Counted from the first letter of the stretch, positions 44,567-53,435 are shown. The stretch: 64,000 nucleotides of DNA from DATBVX01 sp963695985 (GCA_963695985.1 CAVOIC010000011.1:310001-374000); one strand, 5' to 3'. Program-made: numbers and translations. The notes: generated by a model not told the origin, from the letters alone.

Positions 44567-45382
44567 TTACTTCTGGCAGCGCGGACAGTAGTACGTCGAG
44601 CGTTGTCCCTGGGTGAACTGCCGTACCGGCGTGCGGCACACGCGGCACGGCTTGCCGGCACGCTCGTAGACGTAGAGCCGCTGGCGGAAGTAACCCGGGC
44701 TGCCGTCGGCGCCAACGTAATCGCGCAGCGTCGTCCCGCCGACGCGAATGGCCAGGTTCAGCACTGCCTTGATCGCGCGCACGAGGCGCTCAAGCTCGGC
44801 GCGCTGCAGCCGGCGCGCGGCGCGGCGCGGACTGATGCGCGCGCGGAACAAGGCCTCGCTCGCGTAGATGTTGCCGACGCCCACCACGATGTGGCTGTTC
44901 ATCAGGACCTGCTTGATGGCGGCACTTCGCTTGCGCGTCATGCGCAGCAGGTAGTCCGCATTGAAATCCGCAGCCAGGGGTTCCGGCGCCAGCCTGCGCA
45001 ACAGCGGATGAGCGAGCGGATCGCCTTCCACCCACAAGAGGCTCCCGAAACGGCGCGGATCGTTGAAGCGCAGCGCCAGGCCGGAGTCGATCACGATGTC
45101 GACGTGATCGTGGGCCACGAGCGTGGTCTCTCGCGGCACGACGCGCAGGCTCCCTGACATCCCCAGGTGCAGGATGAGGCTCCCGCGGTCCAGATCGATC
45201 AACAAATACTTGGCCCGTCGCCGCACGCCCCTTACAGACTGTCCGACCACGGCTGACGCTAGGCTCCTCGGCACCCGCCAGCGCAGGCGTGACTCGCGCA
45301 CGACCACGGCAGCAATGTGACGGCCCTTGAGGACCGGCGCGATCCCGCGTCGCGTCGTCTCGACCTCGGGCAGTTCGGGCAT
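44567..45382 (-). CDS. mutM: Formamidopyrimidine-DNA glycosylase
   Basis: 271 residues. The N-terminus PELPEVETTRRGI holds the catalytic Pro2 and Glu3. LILHLGMSGSLRV and FNDPRRFGSLLWV follow, and the C-terminal zinc finger is CRVCRT with YCPRCQK. The enzyme removes 8-oxoguanine from DNA. A -10-like TATACT lies six bases before the ATG and there is no ribosome site, so the mRNA may be leaderless. Confidence 0.96.
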   Translation of the reverse strand: MPELPEVETTRRGIAPVLKGRHIAAVVVRESRLRWRVPRSLASAVVGQSVRGVRRRAKYLLIDLDRGSLILHLGMSGSLRVVPRETTLVAHDHVDIVIDSGLALRFNDPRRFGSLLWVEGDPLAHPLLRRLAPEPLAADFNADYLLRMTRKRSAAIKQVLMNSHIVVGVGNIYASEALFRARISPRRAARRLQRAELERLVRAIKAVLNLAIRVGGTTLRDYVGADGSPGYFRQRLYVYERAGKPCRVCRTPVRQFTQGQRSTYYCPRCQK

Positions 45383-45388
45383 GGACGC

Positions 45389-45394
45389 AGTATA
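45389..45394 (-). promoter_or_regulatory. mutM: -10 hexamer of mutM, leaderless layout
   Basis: TATACT on the minus strand, then six bases (GCGTCC), then the mutM ATG. Five of six bases match TATAAT. No good -35 box was found at 16-18 bases. Confidence 0.45.
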
Positions 45395-45443
45395 AGAGTC
45401 CGTCTAACCGTATTTTCCGTAGCCGCAACGTGACGCATACCAT

Positions 45444-45472
45444 TTGGCGGCAACGCTTTGGTTCGCTATAGT
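45444..45472 (+). promoter_or_regulatory. Sigma-70 promoter of the desaturase gene
   Basis: TTGGCG (45444-45449), 17 bases, then TATAGT (45467-45472). Transcription would start near 45479 and leave a leader of about 33 bases with CGGAG ahead of the ATG. Confidence 0.6.
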
Positions 45473-45511
45473 CGGCGCCCTTATCTCTCTGGGCGGCGTC
45501 CGGAGTCCCTG

Positions 45512-46696
45512 ATGGATCTCACTTTTCTGTATGGCGTACTGAACTTCGACCTGTGGCAGTACGTGCTCGTAACCATCCTCATGGTCCAGGTGACCGTGAT
45601 GGCGGTGACCGTTTATCTGCATCGGGACGCGGCTCATCGCAGCCTGGATCTGCACCCCGCGCTGCGGCATTTCTTCCGGTTCTGGATCTGGGCAACCTCG
45701 GCGATGCTGACCCGCGAGTGGGTCGCGGTGCATCGCAAGCACCATTCATTCTCCGATCTTCCGGGCGATCCGCACAGCCCCGTGGTGTTTGGCCTGAAGA
45801 AAGTTCTGCTCGAAGGACGTGAGCTGTACGCCATCGAGACCGCAAATGCGGAGACGCTAGAGAAGTACGGCCGCGGAACACCGGATGACTGGGTCGAGCG
45901 CAACGTTTATTCGCGCTTCCCCAATCTCGGCATCCTCACGATGATCGTGGCCGACCTGCTGCTCTTCGGCGTTCCGGGAATCATCGTCCTGTCGGTGCAG
46001 ATGATGGCGATGCCACTGCTCGCGGCGGGCGTGATCAACGGCCTCGGGCACCACAGCGGCTATCGCAATTTCGAGTGCGAGGATGCGTCGCGCAACATCG
46101 TGCCGTGGGGATTCCTGATCGGCGGCGAAGAACTGCACAATAACCACCACGCATTTCCGGCCTCGGCCAAGTTCTCCGTGCGCCGCTGGGAGTTCGACAT
46201 CGGCTGGCTCTACATCCGCTTGCTCGAGGTTCTGGGTCTCGCCAAGGTCAATCGCATTGCGCCCGAGCCGGCACATGTAGCGCCTCGCCGCTCCGTGGAT
46301 CTCGAGAATCTGCGTGCGGTGATCGTCAACCGGATGCACGTGCTCCGCGAATACGCCCGCACGGTGACTTTGCCGGTACTGCGTGCGGAGCTGAAGCGCC
46401 GTACTGCGCCTTCGAACCTGACGCGTGGCGTTCGCAAGCTGCTCATCCGTCATCCACGGCTGCTCGATGCAGGAGCGGCTGCACGCTTGCAGGAAATTCT
46501 GCGTAACCACGAGGCGTTGAAGACCGTGCATGAATTCCGCGAGCGGCTGCAGCAGCTGTGGAGCGGCGCGTCCGCGAGCAACGAGCGCTTGCTGGCGCAG
46601 CTTGGAGACTGGTGTGCGCAGGCCGAAGCCAGCCGCATCAAGGCGTTGCAGGATTTCGCACTGATCCTGCGCGGCTACGCGATGCAGCCTGCCTAG
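45512..46696 (+). CDS. Acyl-lipid/acyl-CoA fatty acid desaturase
   Basis: 394 residues from the ATG at 45512, with CGGAG about eight bases before it. Three His boxes that hold the di-iron centre are visible: HRDAAH, HRKHH and HNNHHAFP. Hydrophobic segments near the N-terminus and around FPNLGILTMIVADLLLFG place it in the inner membrane. The length and the C-terminal helical extension resemble the DesA-type delta-9 desaturases of pseudomonads, which double-bond membrane acyl chains using oxygen. A strong terminator follows. Confidence 0.9.
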   Translation: MDLTFLYGVLNFDLWQYVLVTILMVQVTVMAVTVYLHRDAAHRSLDLHPALRHFFRFWIWATSAMLTREWVAVHRKHHSFSDLPGDPHSPVVFGLKKVLLEGRELYAIETANAETLEKYGRGTPDDWVERNVYSRFPNLGILTMIVADLLLFGVPGIIVLSVQMMAMPLLAAGVINGLGHHSGYRNFECEDASRNIVPWGFLIGGEELHNNHHAFPASAKFSVRRWEFDIGWLYIRLLEVLGLAKVNRIAPEPAHVAPRRSVDLENLRAVIVNRMHVLREYARTVTLPVLRAELKRRTAPSNLTRGVRKLLIRHPRLLDAGAAARLQEILRNHEALKTVHEFRERLQQLWSGASASNERLLAQLGDWCAQAEASRIKALQDFALILRGYAMQPA

Positions 46697-46728
46697 CGCG
46701 TCGGCAAGTCCTTAACCGTCCAGAACGA

Positions 46729-46752
46729 AAAACCCGCCGAGAGGCGGGTTTT
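46729..46752. terminator. Bidirectional terminator between desaturase and rpmG
   Basis: AAAACCCGCC (46729-46738) pairs perfectly with GGCGGGTTTT (46743-46752) around GAGA. It serves the plus-strand desaturase gene and the minus-strand rpmBG operon. Confidence 0.92.
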
Positions 46753-46777
46753 CTGTTTCCGGGTGCCGAAACTTCGA

Positions 46778-46933
46778 CTACTTGATCTTCGATTCCTTGT
46801 ACTTGACGTGCTTGCGCACCACCGGGTCGAACTTCATGGTCTCGAGCTTGTCCGGGTGCAGGCGCTTGTTCTTCATCGTGGTGTAGTAGTGACCCGTACC
46901 CGCGGACGACACCAGCTTGATCTTCTCGCGCAT
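46778..46933 (-). CDS. rpmG: 50S ribosomal protein L33
   Basis: 51 residues: MREKIKLVSSAGTGHYY, then KNKRLHPDKLETMKFDP and a basic tail. This is the cysteine-free form of L33. The ORF is open far upstream, but the ATG at 46933 is the family start, with AGGAGG-like sequence before it. It follows rpmB by 13 bases in the conserved rpmB-rpmG operon. Confidence 0.96.
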   Translation of the reverse strand: MREKIKLVSSAGTGHYYTTMKNKRLHPDKLETMKFDPVVRKHVKYKESKIK

Positions 46934-46946
46934 GACCGCTTCCTCC

Positions 46947-47183
46947 TCAGACCTTGACGCCCTGGGCGCGCAATTCCTTAACCACCACATCCACCCCGCG
47001 CTTCTCGATCGTGCGTAGACCACGGGTCGACACGCGCAGCGTGACGAAGCGCTTCTCGCTTTCCACCCAGAAGCGCTGCGTGTGCAGATTGGGAAGGAAC
47101 CGGCGCCGCTTGCGATTGTTCGCGTGCGAGACCGTGTTGCCGACGACCGGGCGCTTGCCGGTGACCTGACAGACTCGGGACAT
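46947..47183 (-). CDS. rpmB: 50S ribosomal protein L28
   Basis: 78 residues. MSRVCQVTGKRPVVGN and HANNRKRRRFLPNLH are diagnostic. GAGG lies about nine bases before the ATG. It forms an operon with rpmG and a terminator follows that gene. radC and coaBC lie upstream, the classic enterobacterial neighbourhood. Confidence 0.97.
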   Translation of the reverse strand: MSRVCQVTGKRPVVGNTVSHANNRKRRRFLPNLHTQRFWVESEKRFVTLRVSTRGLRTIEKRGVDVVVKELRAQGVKV

Positions 47184-47332
47184 GGATGTTGCCTCGAAAA
47201 TCGGCCGCCAGCCAAAGAGTTAGAACAGCAGGCGTGCCATAAAGAGCGCGGAAAGATAGCCGAAAGCGCCCATCCGGGCAAGTCGCCGAGGCGAGAGCCG
47301 CGGACCGCGGCGCAGAGGGGCCGGCGCACGCC

Positions 47333-48007
47333 TCAAATCAAGCCCTTCTCCGCGAAACTCAGGCAGCTGCCATCGCCGACGATCACATGATCGAGCAAGC
47401 GGATGTCGACTAACGCGAGGGCTTCCTTGAGCCGTTGCGTGATCAGCTCGTCGGCCTGGCTGGCCTCGGCCACGCCTGAAGGGTGGTTGTGCGCGAGGAT
47501 CACCGCCGCCGCATTGCGGGCGAGAGCCTGCTTGACCACTTCACGCGGATGCACGCTCGCCCCGTCGATCGTGCCGCGAAACAGCTCATCGAAGGCGATC
47601 AGGCGATGACGGTTGTCGAGGTGCAGGCAGCAGAACACTTCGTAGCTGCGGTCGCGCAGCCGCGCGGTGAGGAAGTCGCGAGTCGCGCGGGGAGAATTCA
47701 GGCCGGGCCCAGTCTGCAGCGCTTCCTGGTAGTGACGGCGCACCAGCTCGAGCGCCGCCTGCAGCTCAGCGTAGCGGGCAGGCCCCAGGCCCGGATGCCG
47801 GCAGAAGTGGTCGGCATCCGCGCTCAGCAGGCCCCGCAGCGAGCGGAACTCCTTGAGCAATTCGCGGGCAAGATCCACGGCGCTCGCGCCGCGACTGCCG
47901 GTGCGGATCACGAGCGCGAGCAGCTCGGCCTCGGAGAGCGCTCCCGGACCCAACTGCAGCAGTTTCTCGCGCGGGCGTTCTCCGCTTGGCCAATCACGAA
48001 TGGACAT
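47333..48007 (-). CDS. radC: RadC family JAB-domain protein
   Basis: 224 residues from the ATG at 48007, with AAGGAAAA before it. The frame is open 450 bases further upstream, but MSIRDWPSGERPREKL is the usual start. GALSEAELLALVIRTG and a helix-hairpin-helix-like region precede the JAB/MPN metal site HNHPSGVAEASQAD and DHVIVGDG. RadC was named for DNA repair; its real role is uncertain. Confidence 0.92.
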   Translation of the reverse strand: MSIRDWPSGERPREKLLQLGPGALSEAELLALVIRTGSRGASAVDLARELLKEFRSLRGLLSADADHFCRHPGLGPARYAELQAALELVRRHYQEALQTGPGLNSPRATRDFLTARLRDRSYEVFCCLHLDNRHRLIAFDELFRGTIDGASVHPREVVKQALARNAAAVILAHNHPSGVAEASQADELITQRLKEALALVDIRLLDHVIVGDGSCLSFAEKGLI

Positions 48008-48122
48008 GGCGACATTTTCCTTGCGCCGTGTGGGGAATGATCCCCGTCGCCCGAGCGCCGCGCAGCGCGGAAATGTCGCGCATGAGTCAAGAAACCGGAT
48101 TGTCACCACCCGGCTCGCGGGT

Positions 48123-48151
48123 TTGCCCGCGTTGGCCCAGGCTCCGATAAT
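48123..48151 (+). promoter_or_regulatory. coaBC promoter with leaderless layout
   Basis: TTGCCC (48123-48128), 17 bases, then GATAAT (48146-48151). The coaBC ATG is six bases further on, at the expected transcription start. No ribosome site is present. Confidence 0.55.
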
Positions 48152-48157
48152 GTCGCC

Positions 48158-49390
48158 ATGAGTGAATCGAGCCCCCCGCGGATCCTGCTCGGTGTGACCG
48201 GCGGCATTGCCGCGTACAAGAGCCCGGACATCGTGCGCCGCCTGAGCGAACGAGGTGCCGAAGTCCAGGTCGTCATGACCGAGGCAGCGCAGAGATTCGT
48301 CTCGCCGCTGACGTTTCAGGCCGTTTCCGGCCGCGCTACGCGCACGGACCTCTGGGACAACATGGCCGAGGCGGCCATGGGCCACATCGAGCTCGCACGC
48401 TGGGCACACCTGATCCTGGTGGCGCCCGCCAGCGCTAATTTCATCGCGCGCCTGGCACACGGTTTCGCCGACGATCTGCTGAGCACCATGTGTCTCGCCA
48501 CGGATTCACCCATCGCCATCGCGCCGGCGATGAACCGCCTCATGTGGGCTAACGCCGCGACCCAGGAGAATGTCGCAGCGCTGCGCTCGCGCGGGGTCAC
48601 GGTCCTCGGGCCGGGTACTGGCGATCAGGCCTGCGGCGAGATCGGCCCGGGACGCATGCTCGAGCCGTCGGACCTGGCGGAACGGGCCATGGCCATGGTG
48701 TCGGCGCCGCGCGTGCTGGATGGGCTGCACGTGGTCATCACCGCCGGCCCAACGCGCGAGCGCATCGACCCGGTGCGCTTCATCAGCAACCGTAGCTCCG
48801 GAAAGATGGGTTTCGCGGTGGCGCAGGCCGCGCATTTTGCCGGCGCGCGCGTGACACTCATCAGCGGCCCGGTCTCGATCGACACGCCACCCGGCATCGA
48901 GCGCATCGATGTCGAGAGCGCCGAGCAGATGTATGCGGCCGTGCATCGCGAGCTCCCGTCCACTGATATCTTTATTTCCGCCGCCGCCGTGGCGGACTAC
49001 CGGCCGCCCGCGCCGCTGGCCCAGAAACTCAAGAAGACCGGAGACTCGTTGCGCCTCGACCTGGTGAAGGCCCCCGACATCATTGCTTCCGTGGCCGCGA
49101 GCCCGCGCCGTCCGTTCGTGGTCGGATTTGCGGCTGAGACCGAGCGCGTCGAGCAACACGCACGCGAAAAGCTCGTAAAGAAAAGCCTCGACATGATTGC
49201 GGCCAACGAGGTCGGTGACGGGCTGGCTTTCGACTGTGAAGACAACGCGTTGCTCGTGCTGTGGCCGGGAGGCAGCCACACGCTTGAGCGCGCCTCGAAG
49301 GTCCAGGTCGCACGTGGATTGATCGATCTCATCGCCGAGCGCTACCGTGAGCGCGCCGGGAGCTCCGCCAGGCAGCGGGCGCATGTCTGA
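48158..49390 (+). CDS. coaBC: Bifunctional phosphopantothenoylcysteine decarboxylase/synthetase
   Basis: 410 residues. The CoaC half begins ILLGVTGGIAAYKSPD, with the active-site His in GHIELARWAHLI and the loop APAMNRLMW. The CoaB half begins near residue 187 with VVITAGPTRERIDPVRFISN and SSGKMG, then the KLKK lysine motif and FAAETE. It turns 4'-phosphopantothenate plus cysteine into 4'-phosphopantetheine, the CoaD substrate. Its end overlaps dut by eight bases. It is divergent from radC. Confidence 0.95.
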   Translation: MSESSPPRILLGVTGGIAAYKSPDIVRRLSERGAEVQVVMTEAAQRFVSPLTFQAVSGRATRTDLWDNMAEAAMGHIELARWAHLILVAPASANFIARLAHGFADDLLSTMCLATDSPIAIAPAMNRLMWANAATQENVAALRSRGVTVLGPGTGDQACGEIGPGRMLEPSDLAERAMAMVSAPRVLDGLHVVITAGPTRERIDPVRFISNRSSGKMGFAVAQAAHFAGARVTLISGPVSIDTPPGIERIDVESAEQMYAAVHRELPSTDIFISAAAVADYRPPAPLAQKLKKTGDSLRLDLVKAPDIIASVAASPRRPFVVGFAAETERVEQHAREKLVKKSLDMIAANEVGDGLAFDCEDNALLVLWPGGSHTLERASKVQVARGLIDLIAERYRERAGSSARQRAHV

Positions 49391-49868
49391 ACCGGCGGTC
49401 GCGGTGAGCGCGCACCGTCGTCTCAAGATCAGGATCCTCGACCCGCGCCTCGGACGCGAGTTTCCACTGCCGCAGTACGCTACCGCCGGTTCCGCCGGAG
49501 TGGACCTGCGTGCCTGCCTCGAGTCGGCACTCGTCCTCGAGCCGGGGCGCACCGAGCTCATACCCACCGGCATCGCGATTCATCTCGAAGACCCGGGGCT
49601 GGCCGCCGTGCTGCTGCCGCGCTCGGGCTTGGGCCACAAGCACGGCATCGTGCTCGGCAATCTCGTTGGCTTGATCGACTCCGACTACCAGGGGCAGGTG
49701 ATGGTGTCGTGCTGGAACCGCGGGCGCGATCCTTTCACCATTCAGCCGGGTGAGCGGATCGCGCAGCTCGTCGTGGTTCCCGTCGTTCAGGTGGAATTCG
49801 AGGTGGTGGCGGATTTCGCCACGAGTCGCAGGGGATCAGGAGGCTTCGGCCACTCCGGCCGGCAGTGA
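49383..49868 (+). CDS. dut: Deoxyuridine 5'-triphosphate nucleotidohydrolase
   Basis: 161 residues from ATG 49383, which overlaps the coaBC stop; an upstream start at 49347 is possible. All five dUTPase motifs are present: AGSAGVDLRA, PRSGLGHKHG, GLIDSDYQGQV, GERIAQLV and RGSGGFGHSG. The enzyme hydrolyses dUTP to dUMP, which keeps uracil out of DNA and feeds dTMP synthesis. coaBC-dut is a conserved pair. Confidence 0.95.
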   Translation: MSEPAVAVSAHRRLKIRILDPRLGREFPLPQYATAGSAGVDLRACLESALVLEPGRTELIPTGIAIHLEDPGLAAVLLPRSGLGHKHGIVLGNLVGLIDSDYQGQVMVSCWNRGRDPFTIQPGERIAQLVVVPVVQVEFEVVADFATSRRGSGGFGHSGRQ

Positions 49869-49874
49869 GCCCGC

Positions 49875-50525
49875 TTACTGTCTCTTAACGGTGAGCTCGG
49901 TGAAGCGCTGGATGTCGGACTGGAAGCGCTCGCGCACCTCGCCCTGCTCGGCGCGCTTGGTGGCGAGATTGCGCTCCTGCTGGCGAATCTCCTTGATCGT
50001 TCTCACCAGGTCTTCGGCCAGCCCGTCCGGCATCGGGCCAGCGCCTTCGTTGGTGCTGTAGGGCTTGTAGAACAGTGAGCGCGTCTGCAGGTCCTGCAGG
50101 CGCCCCTGCAGAGTGTCGAGGTACTGGGACGTGACCCTGACCTGGCCCTCGATCAGGTCGAGGCGCTGGTCACGCAACTGCTCAATCTGTTGCACGGAGA
50201 TGTAAGTCGTCAGCAGCACCTGGTCACGGTGCCGCGAATCGAGGCTGGCCCGCTCGCGCGCCGCGTCCGCTGCTCTCTGTGCGTCAGATTTCTCCGCGTC
50301 CAGGTGTCCGACTTCGATGCCCTGGCGATTGAGGACCGATCTTTCCGACTTGGCGTACTGGGGCGGAACGCTGTCACCGTAGTGGACGACGCCTTTCTCG
50401 TCGACCCAGCGGTACATCGGCTTGTCGGAGCCGGTGCTGGACGCCAGGGACGCAGCTGTACCCGCGGCGAGGAGCGCCGCGATCAACAGGACCTGCGCGA
50501 TTCGCGATGTGCTCAAGGCATCCAC
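49875..50525 (-). CDS. DUF4124 domain exported protein
   Basis: 216 residues. A signal peptide (LLIAALLAAGTAASLA) is followed by the DUF4124 motif MYRWVDEKGVVHYGDSVPP. The remaining ~130 residues are charged and helical with many Gln, Arg and Glu, likely a coiled coil. Such proteins are envelope proteins of unknown function. It converges on dut with six bases between stops. Confidence 0.82.
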   Translation of the reverse strand: MDALSTSRIAQVLLIAALLAAGTAASLASSTGSDKPMYRWVDEKGVVHYGDSVPPQYAKSERSVLNRQGIEVGHLDAEKSDAQRAADAARERASLDSRHRDQVLLTTYISVQQIEQLRDQRLDLIEGQVRVTSQYLDTLQGRLQDLQTRSLFYKPYSTNEGAGPMPDGLAEDLVRTIKEIRQQERNLATKRAEQGEVRERFQSDIQRFTELTVKRQ

Positions 50526-50559
50526 CCGGCCGCGATTGCGGCGGGGTATTTTGCCTCAA

Positions 50560-51252
50560 CTACCCGCGGGTCCTGCAATAGGCAGGATGTGCGTCGCCGC
50601 ACGCAACTATCGTTAAATTCCGTATTCGCGACCGATAACGGCGCATGGCCTGTAGCGTTTCGGCGTGCGCCGGGGCGTTCAAAGACTCGATCAGCTCCGA
50701 AAGTGTGATGATGCTCACACAACGGACCCGGAACGACTCTTCTATTTCCTGCACCGCTGACAGCCGTCCCTGCCCGCGTTCCTGGCGGTCGAGGGCGAGT
50801 ACGACTCCCGCCAGGCTCGCGCCCGCGGCGAGAATGAGCTGAGCCGATTCGCGGATCGCGGTTCCGGCCGTGATCACATCGTCGATGACCAGCACGCGTC
50901 CCGCGAGCGGGCTGCCGATGATCATGCCGCCTTCGCCGTGATCCTTGGCTTCCTTGCGATTGAAAGCGAACGGTACGCTGCGTGAGTGCTGCTCGGCGAG
51001 CGCTGCCGCCGTGGCAGTGACGAGCGCAATGCCCTTGTACGCGGGACCGAACAGCATGTCGTACTCGAGGCCCGAGTTTGCGATCGTCGCCGCATAGCTG
51101 CGCCCCAGCACTGCGATGGCGCGCCCGGTAGTGAACAGGCCGGCGTTGAAGAAGTAGGGGCTCATGCGCCCCGACTTGAGCTTGAATTCACCGAAACGCA
51201 GCGCGCCCAGCTCGAGCGCGAGATCGATGAACTGTCGCTGGTGGGGGAGCAT
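50560..51252 (-). CDS. pyrE: Orotate phosphoribosyltransferase with frameshifted tail
   Basis: As read, 230 residues. The enzyme joins orotate and PRPP to give OMP in pyrimidine synthesis. LKSGRMSPYFFNAGLF, MLFGPAYKGIALV, FAFNRKEAKDHGEGG and the PRPP loop VLVIDDVITAGTAIRE are all present. The normal end of the family, YGI then stop, lies in another frame: removing one base near 50625 gives RRYRSR-YGI and a TAA at 50613, a protein of 212 residues. The tail of about 18 residues to 50560 is therefore probably artefactual. The ATG at 51252 has no ribosome site; a shared -10 element lies 11 bases upstream. Confidence 0.92.
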   Translation of the reverse strand: MLPHQRQFIDLALELGALRFGEFKLKSGRMSPYFFNAGLFTTGRAIAVLGRSYAATIANSGLEYDMLFGPAYKGIALVTATAAALAEQHSRSVPFAFNRKEAKDHGEGGMIIGSPLAGRVLVIDDVITAGTAIRESAQLILAAGASLAGVVLALDRQERGQGRLSAVQEIEESFRVRCVSIITLSELIESLNAPAHAETLQAMRRYRSRIRNLTIVACGDAHPAYCRTRG

Positions 51253-51263
51253 GAACGCGACGA

Positions 51264-51271
51264 AGTATACT
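51264..51271. promoter_or_regulatory. Symmetric -10 element shared by pyrE and xth
   Basis: AGTATACT is its own reverse complement, so TATACT reads on both strands (plus 51266-51271, minus 51269-51264). The xth GTG lies eight bases to the right and the pyrE ATG 11 bases to the left. No -35 boxes are clear. Bidirectional promoters built on -10 symmetry are known in bacteria. Confidence 0.5.
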
Positions 51272-51279
51272 GCCGCCGC

Positions 51280-52047
51280 GTGCGCGTCATCACTCTGAAC
51301 GTCAACGGTATCCGCTCGGCTGCGAGCAAGGGATTGTTCGACTGGCTGCAGCGCCAGCGTGCCGATGTCATCTGCCTGCAGGAGACCAAGGCGCAGGAAC
51401 CGCAGCTCACGGCGGCTCATTTTCGTCCGCGCGGCTATCACTGCTTCTATTACGACGCCGAGCGCAAGGGGTACTCGGGCACAGCGCTGTTTTGCCGGCG
51501 GGAGCCGGATGCCCTGGTGCGTGGGTTCGGGGACCGCGAGTTCGACCGAGAAGGCCGCTACCTGGAAGCTCAGTTCGGCAAGCTGAGCGTCGTATCGCTC
51601 TACCTGCCTTCGGGCTCCGCCGGACCGGAACGCCAGGCCTCGAAGTTCCGCTTCCTTGGAAAGTTCCAGCCCCATCTCGAGCAACTCGCCCGCGGCCGTC
51701 GCCACTACGTGCTGTGCGGCGACTGGAACATTGCCCACAAAGAAATTGACCTCAGAAACTGGCGCTCGAACCAGAAGAACTCGGGCTTTCTGCCTGAGGA
51801 ACGCGCCTGGCTCGACGAGTTGTTCGGGCCGATGCGCTACGTGGACGCCTTTCGCCGCATCAACGATAAGCCGCATCAGTACACTTGGTGGTCGAATCGT
51901 GGGCGCGCTTGGGAGAAGAATGTCGGCTGGCGCATCGACTACCAGGTCGTGAGCCATTCGCTGCGCGAGGCGCCGCAGCGCGCCCGCATCTTCAAGGCGC
52001 ATCGTTTCTCCGACCACGCGCCGTTGATCATGGATTACGACCTTTGA
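51280..52047 (+). CDS. xth: Exodeoxyribonuclease III family AP endonuclease
   Basis: 255 residues from the GTG at 51280. Open frame continues upstream, but homologues begin at VITLNVNGIRSA. The catalytic core is LQETKAQ (metal Glu), YSGTALFCR, LCGDWNIAHKEIDL (Asp/Asn), YTWWSNRGRAWEKNVGWRIDY and HRFSDHAPL (His/Asp). It cuts DNA at abasic sites and degrades 3' ends. It is divergent from pyrE with a 27-base gap, and its stop overlaps ampG. Confidence 0.93.
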   Translation: MRVITLNVNGIRSAASKGLFDWLQRQRADVICLQETKAQEPQLTAAHFRPRGYHCFYYDAERKGYSGTALFCRREPDALVRGFGDREFDREGRYLEAQFGKLSVVSLYLPSGSAGPERQASKFRFLGKFQPHLEQLARGRRHYVLCGDWNIAHKEIDLRNWRSNQKNSGFLPEERAWLDELFGPMRYVDAFRRINDKPHQYTWWSNRGRAWEKNVGWRIDYQVVSHSLREAPQRARIFKAHRFSDHAPLIMDYDL

Positions 52048-53435
52048 ATCGAGCGCCCGGCGCCGCCGCGAACCGATCCGGTCTGCGCGGGTGGCTGAAC
52101 GCACTCCTGGTTTACCGGCAGCCGCGCATCGCGGCGATGCTGCTCCTCGGCTTCTCGGCCGGATTGCCGTTCATGCTGGTGTTCCAGACGCTTTCGGCCT
52201 GGCTGCGGCAGGCCGGTATCGAGCGCACCACCATCGGCATGCTCGCGTGGGTCGGGATTCTGTACTCGATCAAGTTTCTGTGGGCGCCGATCGTCGATCG
52301 CGTGCCGCTGCCTTTGCTGCATCGACTGCTCGGTCGCCGGCGCAGCTGGATGTTTCTGGCGCAGATCGGGATCGCCTTGGGTCTGCTGAAACTGGCCCAC
52401 ACCGATCCGGCGAGCTCGCTCACTCCGGTCGTGTTCGGCGCACTGCTTGTCGCGTTTTCATCCGCCACGCAGGACATCGCTCTCGATGCGTGGCGCATCG
52501 AATCCGCGCCCGTGAATCAGCAGGGAGCCATGGCGGCCGCGTACCAACTCGGGTACCGGATCGCCATCGCGGTGGGGACGGCGGGTGCGCTGTGGATTGC
52601 CGCAGACCAGGGTTGGTCGATGACTTATATGGCCATGGCTGCCCTGATGGGAGTCGGTATCGCGACGACGCTGCTGGTGCGCGAGCCCCCTCCGCGGGCC
52701 GCACCGGAAGCCGAGCGACGCGAACAGCGCGTGATCGACTGGCTCGAGCGCAACGCCCACTGGCCGAGCCCTTTGCGCACCGCCGGGGCACGGTTCGTGG
52801 ATGCCGTCATTTGCCCGCTGGTGGACTTCTTCGCTCGTTACGGCATGCAGCTCGCCATCCTGATCCTGGTGTTCGTCTGCACCTATCGGCTCACCGACTT
52901 CACGATGGGCGTGATGACGAATCCGTTCTATCTCGATGCGGGGTTCACGCTGAAGGAGATCGCCGCGGTCGTGAAGGGCCCGGGACTCGTGATGTCGATC
53001 GTCGGCGTCATCGTCGGCGGCACCACGGTCGCCAAGCTCGGCACGACGCGCACGCTGGTCCTCGGGAGCGTGCTGATCATCTGCTCCAACCTGGCGTACG
53101 CCTTTCTGGCCTCGACCGGCACGGCGAGCCGGCTGGGGCTTGCGCTCGTCAACGGGCTCGACAACCTGGCGCTCGGGGTGCATGGGACGGCGCTGATCGC
53201 TTTTCTTTCGAGCCTGACCAGCGCGCGTTACACGGCCACTCAATACGCGCTGTTCTCCTCGTTGTACGCGCTGCCGGGTAAGCTCCTGATGGGCGCGTCC
53301 GGTTTCGTGGTCGATGCGATCGGTTATCCGAGGTTCTTCATCTACACGGCTTCTCTGAGTCTGCCGGGGTTGGTGCTGCTCTACTGGCTCGTGAGGCGCA
53401 TGCCAGCGTCACCGGCGGGGGTGCCGGCGAGATGA
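52044..53435 (+). CDS. ampG: AmpG-like muropeptide transporter (MFS)
   Basis: 463 residues from TTG 52044, which overlaps the exonuclease stop (TTGA). About 12-14 membrane helices. MLLLGFSAGLPFMLVFQTL, then GILYSIKFLWAPIVDRV, SSATQDIALDAWRIE and QLGYRIAIAVGTAGAL are typical of AmpG, which imports anhydro-muropeptides for cell-wall recycling and beta-lactamase induction. TDFTMGVMTNPFY and NGLDNLALGVHGTALIAF occur later. The TTG start is inferred from overlap. A related major facilitator is the alternative. Confidence 0.88.
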   Translation: MNRAPGAAANRSGLRGWLNALLVYRQPRIAAMLLLGFSAGLPFMLVFQTLSAWLRQAGIERTTIGMLAWVGILYSIKFLWAPIVDRVPLPLLHRLLGRRRSWMFLAQIGIALGLLKLAHTDPASSLTPVVFGALLVAFSSATQDIALDAWRIESAPVNQQGAMAAAYQLGYRIAIAVGTAGALWIAADQGWSMTYMAMAALMGVGIATTLLVREPPPRAAPEAERREQRVIDWLERNAHWPSPLRTAGARFVDAVICPLVDFFARYGMQLAILILVFVCTYRLTDFTMGVMTNPFYLDAGFTLKEIAAVVKGPGLVMSIVGVIVGGTTVAKLGTTRTLVLGSVLIICSNLAYAFLASTGTASRLGLALVNGLDNLALGVHGTALIAFLSSLTSARYTATQYALFSSLYALPGKLLMGASGFVVDAIGYPRFFIYTASLSLPGLVLLYWLVRRMPASPAGVPAR

